DNA of 64,000 nt from Acidimicrobiaceae bacterium (GTDB lineage: Bacteria; Actinomycetota; Acidimicrobiia; Acidimicrobiales; RAAP-2): NCBI GenBank assembly GCA_003151235.1, contig PLWZ01000018.1, positions 22,628 through 86,627 on the forward strand, read 5' to 3'. The position numbers and the translations under genes were made by a program. Position 1 is the first letter of the stretch, and each line of letters begins with the position of its first letter. This document shows, in pieces, positions 1 to 8,158 of this stretch. The notes under the pieces are model-generated. The model did not search any database, was not told the DNA's origin, and worked only from the letters and a program-made list of their open reading frames with translations.

Positions 1-110
1 CCCTCACGATCGTGGACGACCAGTACGGCGGCATCGAGACGTACCTCCGAGGACCGGCGAACATGACGACCACCGCGCTCGAGAACCTCCGGACGCGGCT
101 GGTCGCCTGA
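1..110 (+). CDS. Tyrosine-protein phosphatase family, C-terminal end (partial)
   Basis: The frame is open from the window edge and ends at a TGA at 108-110. It encodes about 35 residues with a DDQYGGIETYLR segment followed by an amphipathic tail ending LRTRLVA. This resembles the C-terminus of the PtpB-like tyrosine/serine phosphatase family, in which a YGG-x-x-x-YL helix precedes a short final helix. The catalytic CxxxxxR loop would lie upstream, outside the window, so the function cannot be confirmed. The call rests only on the tail and could be wrong. Confidence 0.45.
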   Translation, partial: LTIVDDQYGGIETYLRGPANMTTTALENLRTRLVA

Positions 111-132
111 GCCGGCCGGGTACGACGGTGCG

Positions 133-849
133 TCAGGCGATCGCTTCGGCTATCGCCCGACCGAACAGCGCGACCCCATAGAGCGTGAAGTGGGTCCCGT
201 CGGGGGTGCGGACCTCGACCGGCACGCCGTCCTTGCCTGGCAGGTACTCGGTGTAGACGCCCTTGGGCCCGGTCAGGGCCGGCGTCACGTCGATGAGGGG
301 CGGCCTCCCCGACGCGGTGTTGGGCGCGTGGAGATGCTCGTAGATGCGGTCCAGGTTGGTGATCACCGTTTCGATCGTCGGGTTGGCGACGGGCGGGCCG
401 ATCACCCAGTACACCTTGGCCCCGCGGGACGTGAGAATGTCCTCGAGCTGCTGGGCCCGTGCTGCCCAGTCCGTGTAGAAGATCGGGGAGTAGGCCGGGA
501 CACCGGGCGGCGTGCCGGCGAAGCCGTAGTCCCCGATGAACTCGACGGTGACGACGCTCGGGTCATACTTCGCGATCATCTGGTGGCCGATGCCCAGCCA
601 GTCGATGTTGGTGTCGAGGAGCCCGCTCCCGGCGATCGCCGCGTTCTGCACGGTGTACCCCTGGAAGTCGAGAAACCCGGCGATCGCCCCGTCGGACTCG
701 GCCGTGAGCGAGTCACCGAAGCAGACGACCGTCTTGTTCCGATCGCCGATCACCGCCAGCGGGACGGCGGCCGCCACCACGACGACGACCAAGATCGACA
801 TCCAGAGCCAGCCACGTTGGTGCCGTTGGGCTTGTTGGGGTGCGCGCAT
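133..849 (-). CDS. Membrane-anchored SGNH/GDSL-type hydrolase
   Basis: About 238 residues starting at the ATG at 849. A longer frame upstream would overlap the kinase gene and looks non-coding. After a short basic N-terminus there is one hydrophobic segment (about residues 16-35), probably a signal anchor that places the domain outside the membrane. The block-I nucleophile motif is FGDSLTAES, and a C-terminal DGTHF supplies the Asp-x-x-His pair typical of SGNH esterases. The family hydrolyses ester bonds in lipids, polysaccharides or acylated peptidoglycan; the substrate here is unknown. It lies about 150 bases downstream of the histidine kinase on the same strand and may be read with the two-component genes. 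Confidence 0.7.
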   Translation of the reverse strand: MRAPQQAQRHQRGWLWMSILVVVVVAAAVPLAVIGDRNKTVVCFGDSLTAESDGAIAGFLDFQGYTVQNAAIAGSGLLDTNIDWLGIGHQMIAKYDPSVVTVEFIGDYGFAGTPPGVPAYSPIFYTDWAARAQQLEDILTSRGAKVYWVIGPPVANPTIETVITNLDRIYEHLHAPNTASGRPPLIDVTPALTGPKGVYTEYLPGKDGVPVEVRTPDGTHFTLYGVALFGRAIAEAIA

Positions 850-997
850 CGACTCGACTCTTACCCAATTCGGGCTTGTCGAACCGTCAATCGGGTCGTT
901 GTACCTGGTGAGGGGCTCGAAGCGTGGCCCGGGTATGGGCATTGGTGGTGGCCCGAGACGGTCTATTTCGGTTCGGGCGAGCGAGATCACGGCCCGT

Positions 998-2374
998 TCA
1001 GCTCGGCAGTTGCGCCGGCTCGGGCACCACCGGGATGCGAAGCGTGACGACCGCACCGCCATCGGGTGCGTTGTGGGCGCCGATCGAGCCACCGTCCTCG
1101 TGGGCCACCTGGGCCACGATGGCGAGGCCGAGGCCGGAACCCGGCAGGGCTCGGGCGGACCGGGCCCGGTAGAAGCGGTCGAAGATGTGCGGCAGGTCCT
1201 CTGGATCGATCCCCGGTCCGTGGTCCCGGACGGTCACCTCGCCCCCCACGCAACGCACCTCGACCGACGCTCCGTCGGGGCTCCATTTGAGCGCGTTGTC
1301 GAGCAGGTTGCCGACGGCGCGCATGAGGCGGTCCGTCCGTCCCGTGACCCAGGTCGGCTCGACGTAGGCGGAGAACGTCACGCCCCGGCTTCGGCCGTGC
1401 GATACGGCGAGCTCGACGGCGTCCTCGACCAGCTGGTCGAGCCGGAGCGGCCCCGCTTCCTGCTCGGTGTGGTCTCCCCGGGCCAACTCGGCGAGGTCGC
1501 CGACGAGATTGGTCAGCTCCTGCATCTGGGTGAGGACGTCGGAGATCAGGACCTCACGGTCGGCCTCGGAGAGCTCGTCGATCCGGCGCACGATCTCCAG
1601 ATTCGTCCGCAGGCTCGTCAGCGGGGTTCGCAGTTCATGGGACGCGTCGACGACCAGGCGTTGTTGGGACCCCCGAGATGTCTCGAGCGCTTCGAGCAGC
1701 CGGTTGAACGCGCGTCGGAGGCGGCCGAGCTCGTCGGCCCCACCCGGCTCGAGCCGCTTGGCCAGGTCCGTCGTCCGCGCCAGGTCCTCGACGGTCGCGG
1801 TGAGCTCGTTCAAGGGGCCGACGGCGGTGCGCGAAACCAGCCACCCGAGGAGGATCGCCGCGGTCAGCACGGCGATCGCCACGAGCAAGAGCGCGAGGCC
1901 CAGGTGGCTCAGCTGCTCGTTCACCCCGGAGAGGAGTTGCACCACCTGGAGCGCGCCGGAGTCCTCCTGGGAGAACAGCCCGGCGCTGACCCTGACCGAG
2001 GGGAGGAAGGCGACGTACTCCCGGTACACCTGGCTGTTCACGGTGATGTCGGTGAAGAACGGGCGGGCAGTGCCGGCCGCGACCGCCTTCACGGCTGCGG
2101 TCACCGGGAGGGACGGGTGCGTGATGCCGAGGTTGGAGACATAGAGCTGGGCGGTCACGCCGGGGATGCCGCCGATCCCCCCGGTCTCCTGGTTGATGTC
2201 GACGATGTGGACGGCGGCCGCGTCGGCCACCAGCGTCGCGTTCGACTGCAGCGTGTCGTCGGCGGAGTTGATCAGCGCGTGGCTGGCCGCGAGGTAGGCG
2301 CCGAGCGACGACGCCAGGATGGCGAAGACGCCCACGACGAGCGACGCCAGCACCATGCGGGTCCGAAAGCTCAC
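998..2374 (-). CDS. mprB-like: Sensor histidine kinase, MprB-like
   Basis: 458 residues. The GTG start at 2374 overlaps the stop of the response-regulator gene in a GTGA arrangement, which decides the start. Order: N-terminal transmembrane helix (about residues 6-28), an extracytoplasmic sensor region of about 140 residues, a second transmembrane helix, HAMP (SRTAVGPL onward), the HisKA H-box DASHELRTPL with phosphoacceptor His near residue 246, and an ATPase domain with NLLDNALKWSP (N box), DHGPGI (G1), FDRFYR (F box) and GSGLGLAIV (G2). It autophosphorylates and passes phosphate to the adjacent OmpR-type regulator. The architecture matches actinobacterial envelope-stress kinases such as MprB; the signal is not readable. 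Confidence 0.9.
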   Translation of the reverse strand: MSFRTRMVLASLVVGVFAILASSLGAYLAASHALINSADDTLQSNATLVADAAAVHIVDINQETGGIGGIPGVTAQLYVSNLGITHPSLPVTAAVKAVAAGTARPFFTDITVNSQVYREYVAFLPSVRVSAGLFSQEDSGALQVVQLLSGVNEQLSHLGLALLLVAIAVLTAAILLGWLVSRTAVGPLNELTATVEDLARTTDLAKRLEPGGADELGRLRRAFNRLLEALETSRGSQQRLVVDASHELRTPLTSLRTNLEIVRRIDELSEADREVLISDVLTQMQELTNLVGDLAELARGDHTEQEAGPLRLDQLVEDAVELAVSHGRSRGVTFSAYVEPTWVTGRTDRLMRAVGNLLDNALKWSPDGASVEVRCVGGEVTVRDHGPGIDPEDLPHIFDRFYRARSARALPGSGLGLAIVAQVAHEDGGSIGAHNAPDGGAVVTLRIPVVPEPAQLPS

Positions 2375-3042
2375 GGTTCCCGCAATACGTATCCCACGCC
2401 CCGGACCGTGTGGATGTAGCGCTTCTCGTCGTCGACCTCGGTCTTTCGGCGGAGGTACCCGACGTAGACGGCGAGCGAGTTGGTGCCCGAGTCGAAGTCG
2501 TAGCCCCACACGCGTTCGAGGATCAGGTCGCGGGTCAGCACCTGGCGGGGGTGCCGGAGGAACAGCTCGAGAAGGTCGAACTCGATGCGGGTGAGCGAGA
2601 ACGCCCGCTTGCCGCGACGCGCCTCGCGGGTCCCGAGGTCGAGCTCGATTTCGCCGAAGCGGAGCACCTCGCCCTCCTCGCCGGTCTGCCGCCGCAGCAG
2701 CGCCCGCAGGCGGGCCAGGAGCTCGGCCAGCGCGAACGGCTTGACCAGGTAGTCGTCGGCGCCGGCGTCGAGGCCGTGGACCCGGTCGTTCACGGCGTCG
2801 CGCGCGGTCAGCATCAGCACCGGAGTGTCGTTCCTGGCCGCCCGCATCCGCTTGCAGACCTCGAGGCCGTCGATGTCGGGCAGGCCGAGGTCGAGCACAA
2901 CCGCGTCGGGGGGCGCGAGGGCCAGGGATTCGAGGCCCGAGCCGCCGTCGGGCGCCGTCGCGACCTCGTAGCCCTCGAGCCGGAGCGCGCGCTCGAGGGA
3001 GGCTCTCACGGCGGGATCGTCGTCGATCACCAGGATCTTCAT
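2371..3042 (-). CDS. mprA-like: OmpR-family response regulator, MprA-like
   Basis: 223 residues from the ATG at 3042. That start is preferred over one six codons upstream because GAGGAGG lies 9 bases before it. The receiver domain (residues 1-115) shows the acidic pocket DDD at 7-9, the phosphoacceptor Asp in VVLDLGLPD (about residue 51), the conserved Thr in LMLTARD and Lys in YLVKPF. The C-terminal half is a winged-helix DNA-binding domain ending in the usual tail (YIHTVRGVGYVLREP). Receiver motifs such as TARD-V-DRV-GLDAGADDYLVKPFAL resemble mycobacterial MprA. It is transcribed with the kinase and overlaps it by four bases, so translation is probably coupled. Confidence 0.92.
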   Translation of the reverse strand: MKILVIDDDPAVRASLERALRLEGYEVATAPDGGSGLESLALAPPDAVVLDLGLPDIDGLEVCKRMRAARNDTPVLMLTARDAVNDRVHGLDAGADDYLVKPFALAELLARLRALLRRQTGEEGEVLRFGEIELDLGTREARRGKRAFSLTRIEFDLLELFLRHPRQVLTRDLILERVWGYDFDSGTNSLAVYVGYLRRKTEVDDEKRYIHTVRGVGYVLREP

Positions 3043-3252
3043 GGTGCGCCGCCTCCTCAAGGTGGGCTACGCGGAGGACGTGGATCGAGGTTGGCGAATC
3101 TCGATCGAGTGCGGAGGGCGCTTGCTAGGTGGCGGAAGCCTACCGGTCACGCATAAGGGATCGATAAGGGGTTCGACCAGGGCACACGGGCGCCGCAGTG
3201 GTGCGCCACAACCGGGCCACGCCGGCCGATGTGGTACGCGTGTGAGCAATCT

Positions 3253-3325
3253 TGGCGGGTAGTTCAATCGGCAGAACGCCGGACTTTGGATCCGGAGGTT
3301 GGAGGTTCGATCCCTCCCCCGCCAG
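3253..3325 (+). tRNA. tRNA-Gln (TTG)
   Basis: A 73-base cloverleaf. The acceptor stem TGGCGGG (3253-3259) pairs with CCCGCCA (3318-3324), with discriminator G at 3325. The anticodon loop CTTTGGA gives anticodon TTG (Gln), and the T arm contains GGTTCGATCC. CCA is not encoded. It stands alone between divergent protein genes. Confidence 0.95.
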
Positions 3326-3345
3326 CCAGAAACGCTAGGGGTGGT

Positions 3346-3522
3346 CTACTTGTCGCCGACGCACTGGTGGTCGCCGGTGACGAGGTGGCGCCAGTCCGCA
3401 CCGGCGGAGCTGTCGAAGAAGACGATGTCGTAGCCACAGTTGCGGCACCGGGCGGTGACCTGGTCACGGCGACCGTTCGAATGGAACGTCTGGGTGCCTG
3501 GCTCTGCGTAGGTTCCCGACAC
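3346..3522 (-). CDS. Small hypothetical protein with possible zinc-binding Cys/His residues
   Basis: A possible 58-residue protein from a GTG at 3522. It contains a CRNC pair followed 26 residues later by HQC, an arrangement that could bind zinc as a small ribbon or knuckle. The composition is protein-like (AGADWRHLVTGDHQC) rather than arginine-rich shadow sequence. No ribosome binding site clearly fixes the start and the family is not recognised. It sits between tRNA-Gln and the gene at 3605, on the same strand as the latter. Confidence 0.4.
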   Translation of the reverse strand: MSGTYAEPGTQTFHSNGRRDQVTARCRNCGYDIVFFDSSAGADWRHLVTGDHQCVGDK

Positions 3523-3604
3523 GGCTCGTGACTCTACGTTTTCGACGGTTGGGTGACAAGGCGAAACGCGATCGTCACGGTCACCGATGAGTGCTAATGG
3601 GCCC

Positions 3605-3949
3605 TCACCAGCGCTTGGCCCGCCCGCTGGCGTTGAGTTGGGCCAGGTAACGGTTGTAGGCGGCCAGCTCCTCGTCGGGCTCCTCGGTCCGCTCGGAGGC
3701 GGCTGCGGCGTCTGCCCCGAGTGGGACAACCGGAGTCGCGGGCTCCATCTGGTCGTGGACCAGCTTCCACCAGACATAGGTGCCGTACCCGGCGAAGAAC
3801 GGCCATTCGAATACATAGGCCCAGCTGAGCGTGTTCCCGGACAGGGCGCGGTGCACCTGCCAGTCACACAGGGCCGCGCATGCCGGGACCAGCACCAGGA
3901 GCGTTGCGTGCATCCCGATGGCCCGTGCGGAGAACCACTTTCCGCGCAC
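3605..3949 (-). CDS. Small membrane protein, 'glucitol operon regulator'-like actinobacterial family
   Basis: About 114 residues from a GTG near 3949. A longer version to 4033 would overlap the divergent glmU start and adds an unstructured stretch, so the shorter one is preferred with moderate certainty. Two hydrophobic segments are visible: HATLLVLVPACAALCDW, and WAYVFEWPFFAGYGTYVWW before a charged C-terminal tail. The spacing and the WQ-HRALSGN-L-WAYVFEWP-FA pattern resemble a small actinobacterial membrane family often mislabelled as a glucitol operon regulator. No DNA-binding domain is visible. The function is unknown. Confidence 0.6.
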   Translation of the reverse strand: MRGKWFSARAIGMHATLLVLVPACAALCDWQVHRALSGNTLSWAYVFEWPFFAGYGTYVWWKLVHDQMEPATPVVPLGADAAAASERTEEPDEELAAYNRYLAQLNASGRAKRW

Positions 3950-4031
3950 GGTGGCAACGCTACCGCTCCCCCTCGTTCCCGAGCCGACGACGACGGTGAG
4001 CGTCGCGCGTCGGGTGGGGGGAGAATGAGGC

Positions 4032-5168
4032 ATGACCGTGAGAGGACCGCTTCATGCCATCGTGCTGGCCGCGGGGGAGGGCACCCGGATGCGCTCGGAG
4101 CGCCCGAAGCCGCTCCACCGCCTCGCCGGGCGCGCCATGGTGCTCCACGTCCTCGACGCGTTGGCCGAGCTCGAGCTCGACCGTGTCGTGGTCGTGGTCG
4201 GTCACGGCGCGGAGTGGGTGACCAAGACCCTGGCCGATCAGGCGCCGAGCAGTTTGAAGATCGAGTTCGTCGAGCAGGTCGTCCAGCGCGGCACCGGGGA
4301 CGCAGCCGCGGTCGCACTGACGGGACTGCCCGAGGACGACGAAGACGCCGACGTCGTCGTGCTGCCGGGGGACACCCCGTTGCTCCGGCCGGCGACGCTT
4401 GCGGCGTTGGTCCGACTGCACCGCGCCTCGGACGCAGCCGCGACACTTCTCACCGCCGAGGTCGACACCCCGGCCGGGTACGGCCGGGTCGTCCGTCCGA
4501 ACGGCACACAGGTCGTGCGCGTCGTCGAGGACGCCGACGCCACCGAGGAGGAGCGAGCGATCCTCGAGGTGAACACGTCGATCTATTGCTTCCGCCTCGC
4601 GCTCCTCGCTCCGGCCCTCCGCCGGCTCAGCCCGTCGAATGCCCAGGGGGAGTACTACCTGACCGACGTCGTCGAGGTGCTCTCGTCGGCCGGTTACTCG
4701 GTGCGCTCCATGGTCATCGATGACCCGGTGGAGACGGCCGGGGTGAACGACCGGGCCCAGCTCGCCGCGGCCGAGGCGGAGATCCGGGACCGGATCAATG
4801 AGCGGTGGATGCGCCGCGGCGTGACGATGTGGGACCCGGAGCGGACCTACGTCGACACCACGGTCGAGCTCTCACCCGACGTTGCGCTGTGGCCGGGGGT
4901 GGTGCTCCGGGGTGCCTGCGTCGTCGGGCCGGGGGCCGAGATCGGGCCCGACACCACCCTCATCGACACCGAGGTCGGGGAGTGGAGCGAGATCCGATAC
5001 TCAATGTGCGAACAGGCCCGGATCGGGTCGGGCGCCCACGTCGGCCCGTTCGCGGCGCTCGGGCCGGGTGCCGTCGTCGCGGACGGCGAGACGGTGGCGC
5101 CCTTCGAGTCGCGGCCCGAACGTCGGGGCGCCGCGAAGCGCAGCCGAGCCCCGAACGGCGCCACGTAG
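4032..5168 (+). CDS. glmU: N-acetylglucosamine-1-phosphate uridylyltransferase, truncated GlmU
   Basis: 378 residues. The N-terminal uridylyltransferase domain is complete: LAAGEGTRM with SERPKPLH (UTP/Mg site), QRGTGDA, LPGDTPLL, GYGRVVR, and an E-x-NTSIYCF region. It makes UDP-GlcNAc for peptidoglycan. The C-terminal left-handed beta-helix begins (hexapeptide repeats, about residues 270-350) but stops where other GlmU proteins continue with the R-P-G, FVE-K-N and NYDG segments that carry the acetyltransferase active site. Usual length is 450-495 residues. prs begins 20 bases later, so there is no room for a frameshifted remainder. GlcN-1-P acetylation must be done elsewhere. Confidence 0.9.
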   Translation: MTVRGPLHAIVLAAGEGTRMRSERPKPLHRLAGRAMVLHVLDALAELELDRVVVVVGHGAEWVTKTLADQAPSSLKIEFVEQVVQRGTGDAAAVALTGLPEDDEDADVVVLPGDTPLLRPATLAALVRLHRASDAAATLLTAEVDTPAGYGRVVRPNGTQVVRVVEDADATEEERAILEVNTSIYCFRLALLAPALRRLSPSNAQGEYYLTDVVEVLSSAGYSVRSMVIDDPVETAGVNDRAQLAAAEAEIRDRINERWMRRGVTMWDPERTYVDTTVELSPDVALWPGVVLRGACVVGPGAEIGPDTTLIDTEVGEWSEIRYSMCEQARIGSGAHVGPFAALGPGAVVADGETVAPFESRPERRGAAKRSRAPNGAT

Positions 5169-5187
5169 CGCGAGGTAGCGTTCGGCC

Positions 5188-6159
5188 GTGGAGCTGATCG
5201 GGAGACGGAAGCTCGAGCTCGTGTCGGGGCGCTCCAACCGGCCGCTGGCCGAACAGATCGCCGCACACCTCGGCGTGGAACTGGGCGAACCCAATCTCCG
5301 GGAGTTCGCGAACGGCGAGATCCACTGCCGCTACGACCTCTCCATCCGGGGAAGCGACCTGTTCATCATCCAGACCCACTGCGGTCCGGTGAACGACTCC
5401 CTCATGGAGCAGCTGATCATGATCGACGCGGCCAAGCGGGCATCGGCGAAGAACATCACCGCGGTCTGCCCCTACTACGGCTACGCCCGCCAGGACCGCA
5501 AGTCGACCGGGCGCGAGCCGATCACCGCCAAGCTGGTCGCGGACCTGATGCAGGCCGCCGGGGCCGACAGGGTGATCAGCGTCGACCTGCACTCGGGACA
5601 GATCCAGGGCTTCTTTGACGTACCGTTCGACCACCTGACTGCGACCCCGGTGCTCGAGGAGTACCTGCGCACCCGGGTGGGGGGCGAGGTCGTGATCGTC
5701 GCACCGGACTCGGGCCGGGTGAAGGTGGCCGAGCGCTACGCCCAGCAGCTGAACGCCGACCTCGCTCTCGTGCACAAGGGCCGCCCGCCGGGGACGATCA
5801 ACCAGGTCGAGGTGCGCCATGTCGTCGGCGAGGTCGAGGGCCGGCACTGCGTGATCATCGACGACATGATCGACACGGCGAGCACGATCTGCGCGGCGGC
5901 CGAGCGGTTGGCCGACTCGGGCGCATCGGAGATCTGGGCCATGGCCACCCACGGCGTGTTCTCGGACCCGGCGATCGACCGTCTGGAGAAGGCCCCGATC
6001 TCCCGGGTGGTCGTGACCGACACGCTCCCGGTCCCGAAGGACCGCCAGTTCGACAAGCTCGAGGTGCTCTCGGTCGCGAAGATCATCGCCGACGCCATCG
6101 ACGCGGTGTTCGAGGAGACGTCGGTGTCGGAGATCTTCGGCGGGGCCAACCTGGTCTGA
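5188..6159 (+). CDS. prs: Ribose-phosphate pyrophosphokinase (PRPP synthetase)
   Basis: 323 residues from GTG. It makes PRPP from ribose-5-phosphate and ATP for nucleotide, His and Trp synthesis. The N-terminal FANGEIHCRY, the YYGYARQDRK ATP/flexible loop, the Mg-binding VDLHSGQIQGFF and the PRPP loop CVIIDDMIDTAST are all present, and the length is normal for the class I family. It follows glmU by 20 bases in the order glmU-prs, as in mycobacteria, so the two are probably cotranscribed. Confidence 0.97.
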   Translation: MELIGRRKLELVSGRSNRPLAEQIAAHLGVELGEPNLREFANGEIHCRYDLSIRGSDLFIIQTHCGPVNDSLMEQLIMIDAAKRASAKNITAVCPYYGYARQDRKSTGREPITAKLVADLMQAAGADRVISVDLHSGQIQGFFDVPFDHLTATPVLEEYLRTRVGGEVVIVAPDSGRVKVAERYAQQLNADLALVHKGRPPGTINQVEVRHVVGEVEGRHCVIIDDMIDTASTICAAAERLADSGASEIWAMATHGVFSDPAIDRLEKAPISRVVVTDTLPVPKDRQFDKLEVLSVAKIIADAIDAVFEETSVSEIFGGANLV

Positions 6160-6189
6160 CGGCGACGGGGGCCGGTCGCCGATCCGGCG

Positions 6190-6636
6190 ATGCTCCCGGT
6201 TGAGGAGGACGGTGTGGGAGCTGAGGAGTCGACCGACCCGCAGGCGGTCTTCGTCGGCATGCACCTCATCGTCGAGGACATCGACGCCTCGCTGGCCTTC
6301 TACCGGCGCCTCGGCCTGAGCGTGCCCGATCTCGAGCCCGGCGGCGTCCACGTCGAGATCAACGTCGGCGGCGTGATTTCCCTTGCCCTCGGCACGGTCG
6401 AGCTCACCAAGTCCTACGACCCCGGCTATCGACCGAGGAGCCTGCCGCCGGGCAGCGTGATGCAGTTCCACCTCGCCGGGGTCGGCGGCGTGGACCGGCT
6501 TTACGCAGAGATGACGGGGGCCGGGTACCACGGGCACCTGGCCCCGTTCGACGCGTTCTGGGGCAACCGCTACGCCGAGATCGACGACCCCGACGGGAAC
6601 GTCGTCGGTATCCACGGCCCGCTCGGCCCGTCCTGA
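6190..6636 (+). CDS. VOC (glyoxalase/bleomycin-resistance) superfamily protein
   Basis: 148 residues with the beta-alpha-beta-beta-beta repeat of vicinal-oxygen-chelate proteins. FVGMHLIVEDIDASLAFYRRLGL opens the first module, and YAEIDDPDGNVVGIHG closes the second with the usual D-P-D-G-N turn. Candidate metal ligands are the His near the start and the Glu in YAEI. No specific activity can be assigned; members include isomerases, dioxygenases and thiol transferases. It lies 30 bases after prs. Confidence 0.8.
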   Translation: MLPVEEDGVGAEESTDPQAVFVGMHLIVEDIDASLAFYRRLGLSVPDLEPGGVHVEINVGGVISLALGTVELTKSYDPGYRPRSLPPGSVMQFHLAGVGGVDRLYAEMTGAGYHGHLAPFDAFWGNRYAEIDDPDGNVVGIHGPLGPS

Positions 6637-6821
6637 GCGGCCGGTCGCCGCCCGATTTCCCGGTCGAAGGTCCCGCCAACGCGAAGTAGCCTGTAGGTCG
6701 ATCCTCGGACGGTTGGCAGCCTGCCCACGCGGGCCTTCGCTGACCTCGAACCCGGGAAATCGGTCGATCAACATCGCTCGGCTCGGACTGCCGGCCGCAA
6801 AGCACGAACCAGGAGAACGCC

Positions 6822-7502
6822 ATGCCCGAGATCGTCTTGGAGGCCCAGCTGGGCCGGGACAGCGGCTCGCGCTCGTCGCGTCGGCTCCGCCGGGAGGGCC
6901 TCGTGCCCGGGACCGTCTACGGCCACGGGATTGACGCCGTGTCGGTCGCGGTCGGCGCCCGTGATCTCCGCAACGCGCTCTCGGGCGAGGCCGGCACCAA
7001 CGCCCTGCTCTCCCTCCAGGCCGGGAGCCAGACCTACCTCACCTTGGCCCGGGAGCTCCAGCGGCACCCGGTCAGGGGAGGTGTCACCCACGTCGACTTC
7101 CAGATCGTCCGGCGCGACGAGATCATCTCGGCCGAGATCCCGGTCAACCTGATCGGCGAGGCGATCGAGGTCCAGCACGGCGACGGCATGGTCGAGCAGC
7201 AACTGTTCAGCCTGCCCGTGCGCGCCTTCCCGGCCGACATCCCGAACTTTGTCGAGCTCGACATCTCCGAGCTCACCATCGGTGCCTTCCTCCGGGTCGC
7301 CGACCTCCGTCTTCCGGACGCGGTCACGATCGACATCGACCTCGAGGTCACCGTCGCGGCCGGCCTGCCCCCGCGGATCGAGATCGTCGAGGTGCCCGAG
7401 GGCGAGGCTGCACTGGTCGCCGACGGCGAGGCGCCGGCCGCGGAGGGAGAAGCGGCACCGAGCGGCGAATCGTCTTCGGACAGTTCGAGCGACGAGGGGT
7501 AA
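6822..7502 (+). CDS. rplY: 50S ribosomal protein L25/general stress protein Ctc
   Basis: 226 residues. The N-terminal L25 domain binds 5S rRNA (GSRSSRRLRREGLVPGTVYG), followed by the CTC-type beta domain (residues about 100-185). An acidic, Ser/Glu-rich tail from about residue 186 is the usual long form of actinobacterial Ctc. The start is supported by CAGGAGAA upstream. A 185-base gap precedes it, so it probably has its own promoter and leads a pth-mfd transcription unit. Confidence 0.95.
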   Translation: MPEIVLEAQLGRDSGSRSSRRLRREGLVPGTVYGHGIDAVSVAVGARDLRNALSGEAGTNALLSLQAGSQTYLTLARELQRHPVRGGVTHVDFQIVRRDEIISAEIPVNLIGEAIEVQHGDGMVEQQLFSLPVRAFPADIPNFVELDISELTIGAFLRVADLRLPDAVTIDIDLEVTVAAGLPPRIEIVEVPEGEAALVADGEAPAAEGEAAPSGESSSDSSSDEG

Positions 7503-7575
7503 CCCGCTGCGGCGACTGCTCTCGGGCCGACGGTCCGGCGAGGGGACGCGCCACCGTGGGACCCCGGCCGATCTC

Positions 7576-8151
7576 TTGGTCATCGGCCTCGGGAACCCCG
7601 GCTCGGAGTTCGCGGGCACCCGGCACAACGTGGGCGCCGACGCGGTCCACGAGCTGGCCCGCCGGCACGGCTCGGGCCGCCTCCGCCCGGCGAGGGGCCA
7701 GCGATCGACCGTCGAAGAGGTGCGCATGGACGGCAAGCGGGTCGTCCTCGCGGTCCCGACCACGTACATGAACGACTCGGGCGCCGCCGTGGCACCGCTC
7801 GTTCGCCGCTACGGCATCGAGGATCCCGAACGGCTGGTCATCGTGCACGACGAGCTCGACCTGCCCCCCGGCGGCTTCCAGGTGAAGTCGGGCGGCGGCC
7901 TGGCCGGTCACAACGGCCTGCGCTCGGTCAAGGCCCACCTGCACAGCGAGGACTTCGTGAGGATCCGCATCGGCATCGGGAAGCCCCGCAGCGGGCCCGG
8001 TGCCGACCACGTGCTCGACCGGCCGTCGCGCCGGGACCGAGAGCTGCTCGACACGACGACCACCATGGCCGCCGACGCCGTCGAGGTCATCGCCGCGACG
8101 AGCGTGGCCGCGGCCATGAACCGGTTCAACACCAAGACCACCGACTCGTGA
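7576..8151 (+). CDS. pth: Peptidyl-tRNA hydrolase
   Basis: 191 residues if initiated at the TTG at 7576, which yields the usual VIGLGNPG start. No ATG or GTG lies in frame between the rplY stop and this point. The catalytic His is in GTRHNVG; Asn and Asp residues of the active site appear in TYMNDSG and VHDELDLPPG; GGGLAGHNGLRS is the conserved substrate-binding loop. It recycles peptidyl-tRNAs released from stalled ribosomes. The start codon is the only uncertain point. It is eight bases from mfd. Confidence 0.93.
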   Translation: MVIGLGNPGSEFAGTRHNVGADAVHELARRHGSGRLRPARGQRSTVEEVRMDGKRVVLAVPTTYMNDSGAAVAPLVRRYGIEDPERLVIVHDELDLPPGGFQVKSGGGLAGHNGLRSVKAHLHSEDFVRIRIGIGKPRSGPGADHVLDRPSRRDRELLDTTTTMAADAVEVIAATSVAAAMNRFNTKTTDS

Positions 8152-8158
8152 CGGTGCG

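Noticed and set aside
536-2419. 627-codon plus-strand frame opposite the histidine kinase
   Set aside because: Composition is Arg/Gly/Asp/Val-rich with no family pattern; the minus-strand kinase has full motifs. It is a high-GC shadow frame.
3346-4446. 366-codon minus-strand frame across glmU
   Set aside because: Only the last 58 or so codons look protein-like; the upstream part is antisense to glmU and the membrane-protein gene.
4960-6774. 604-codon minus-strand frame opposite prs
   Set aside because: Overlaps several confirmed plus-strand genes completely; compositional artefact of high GC.
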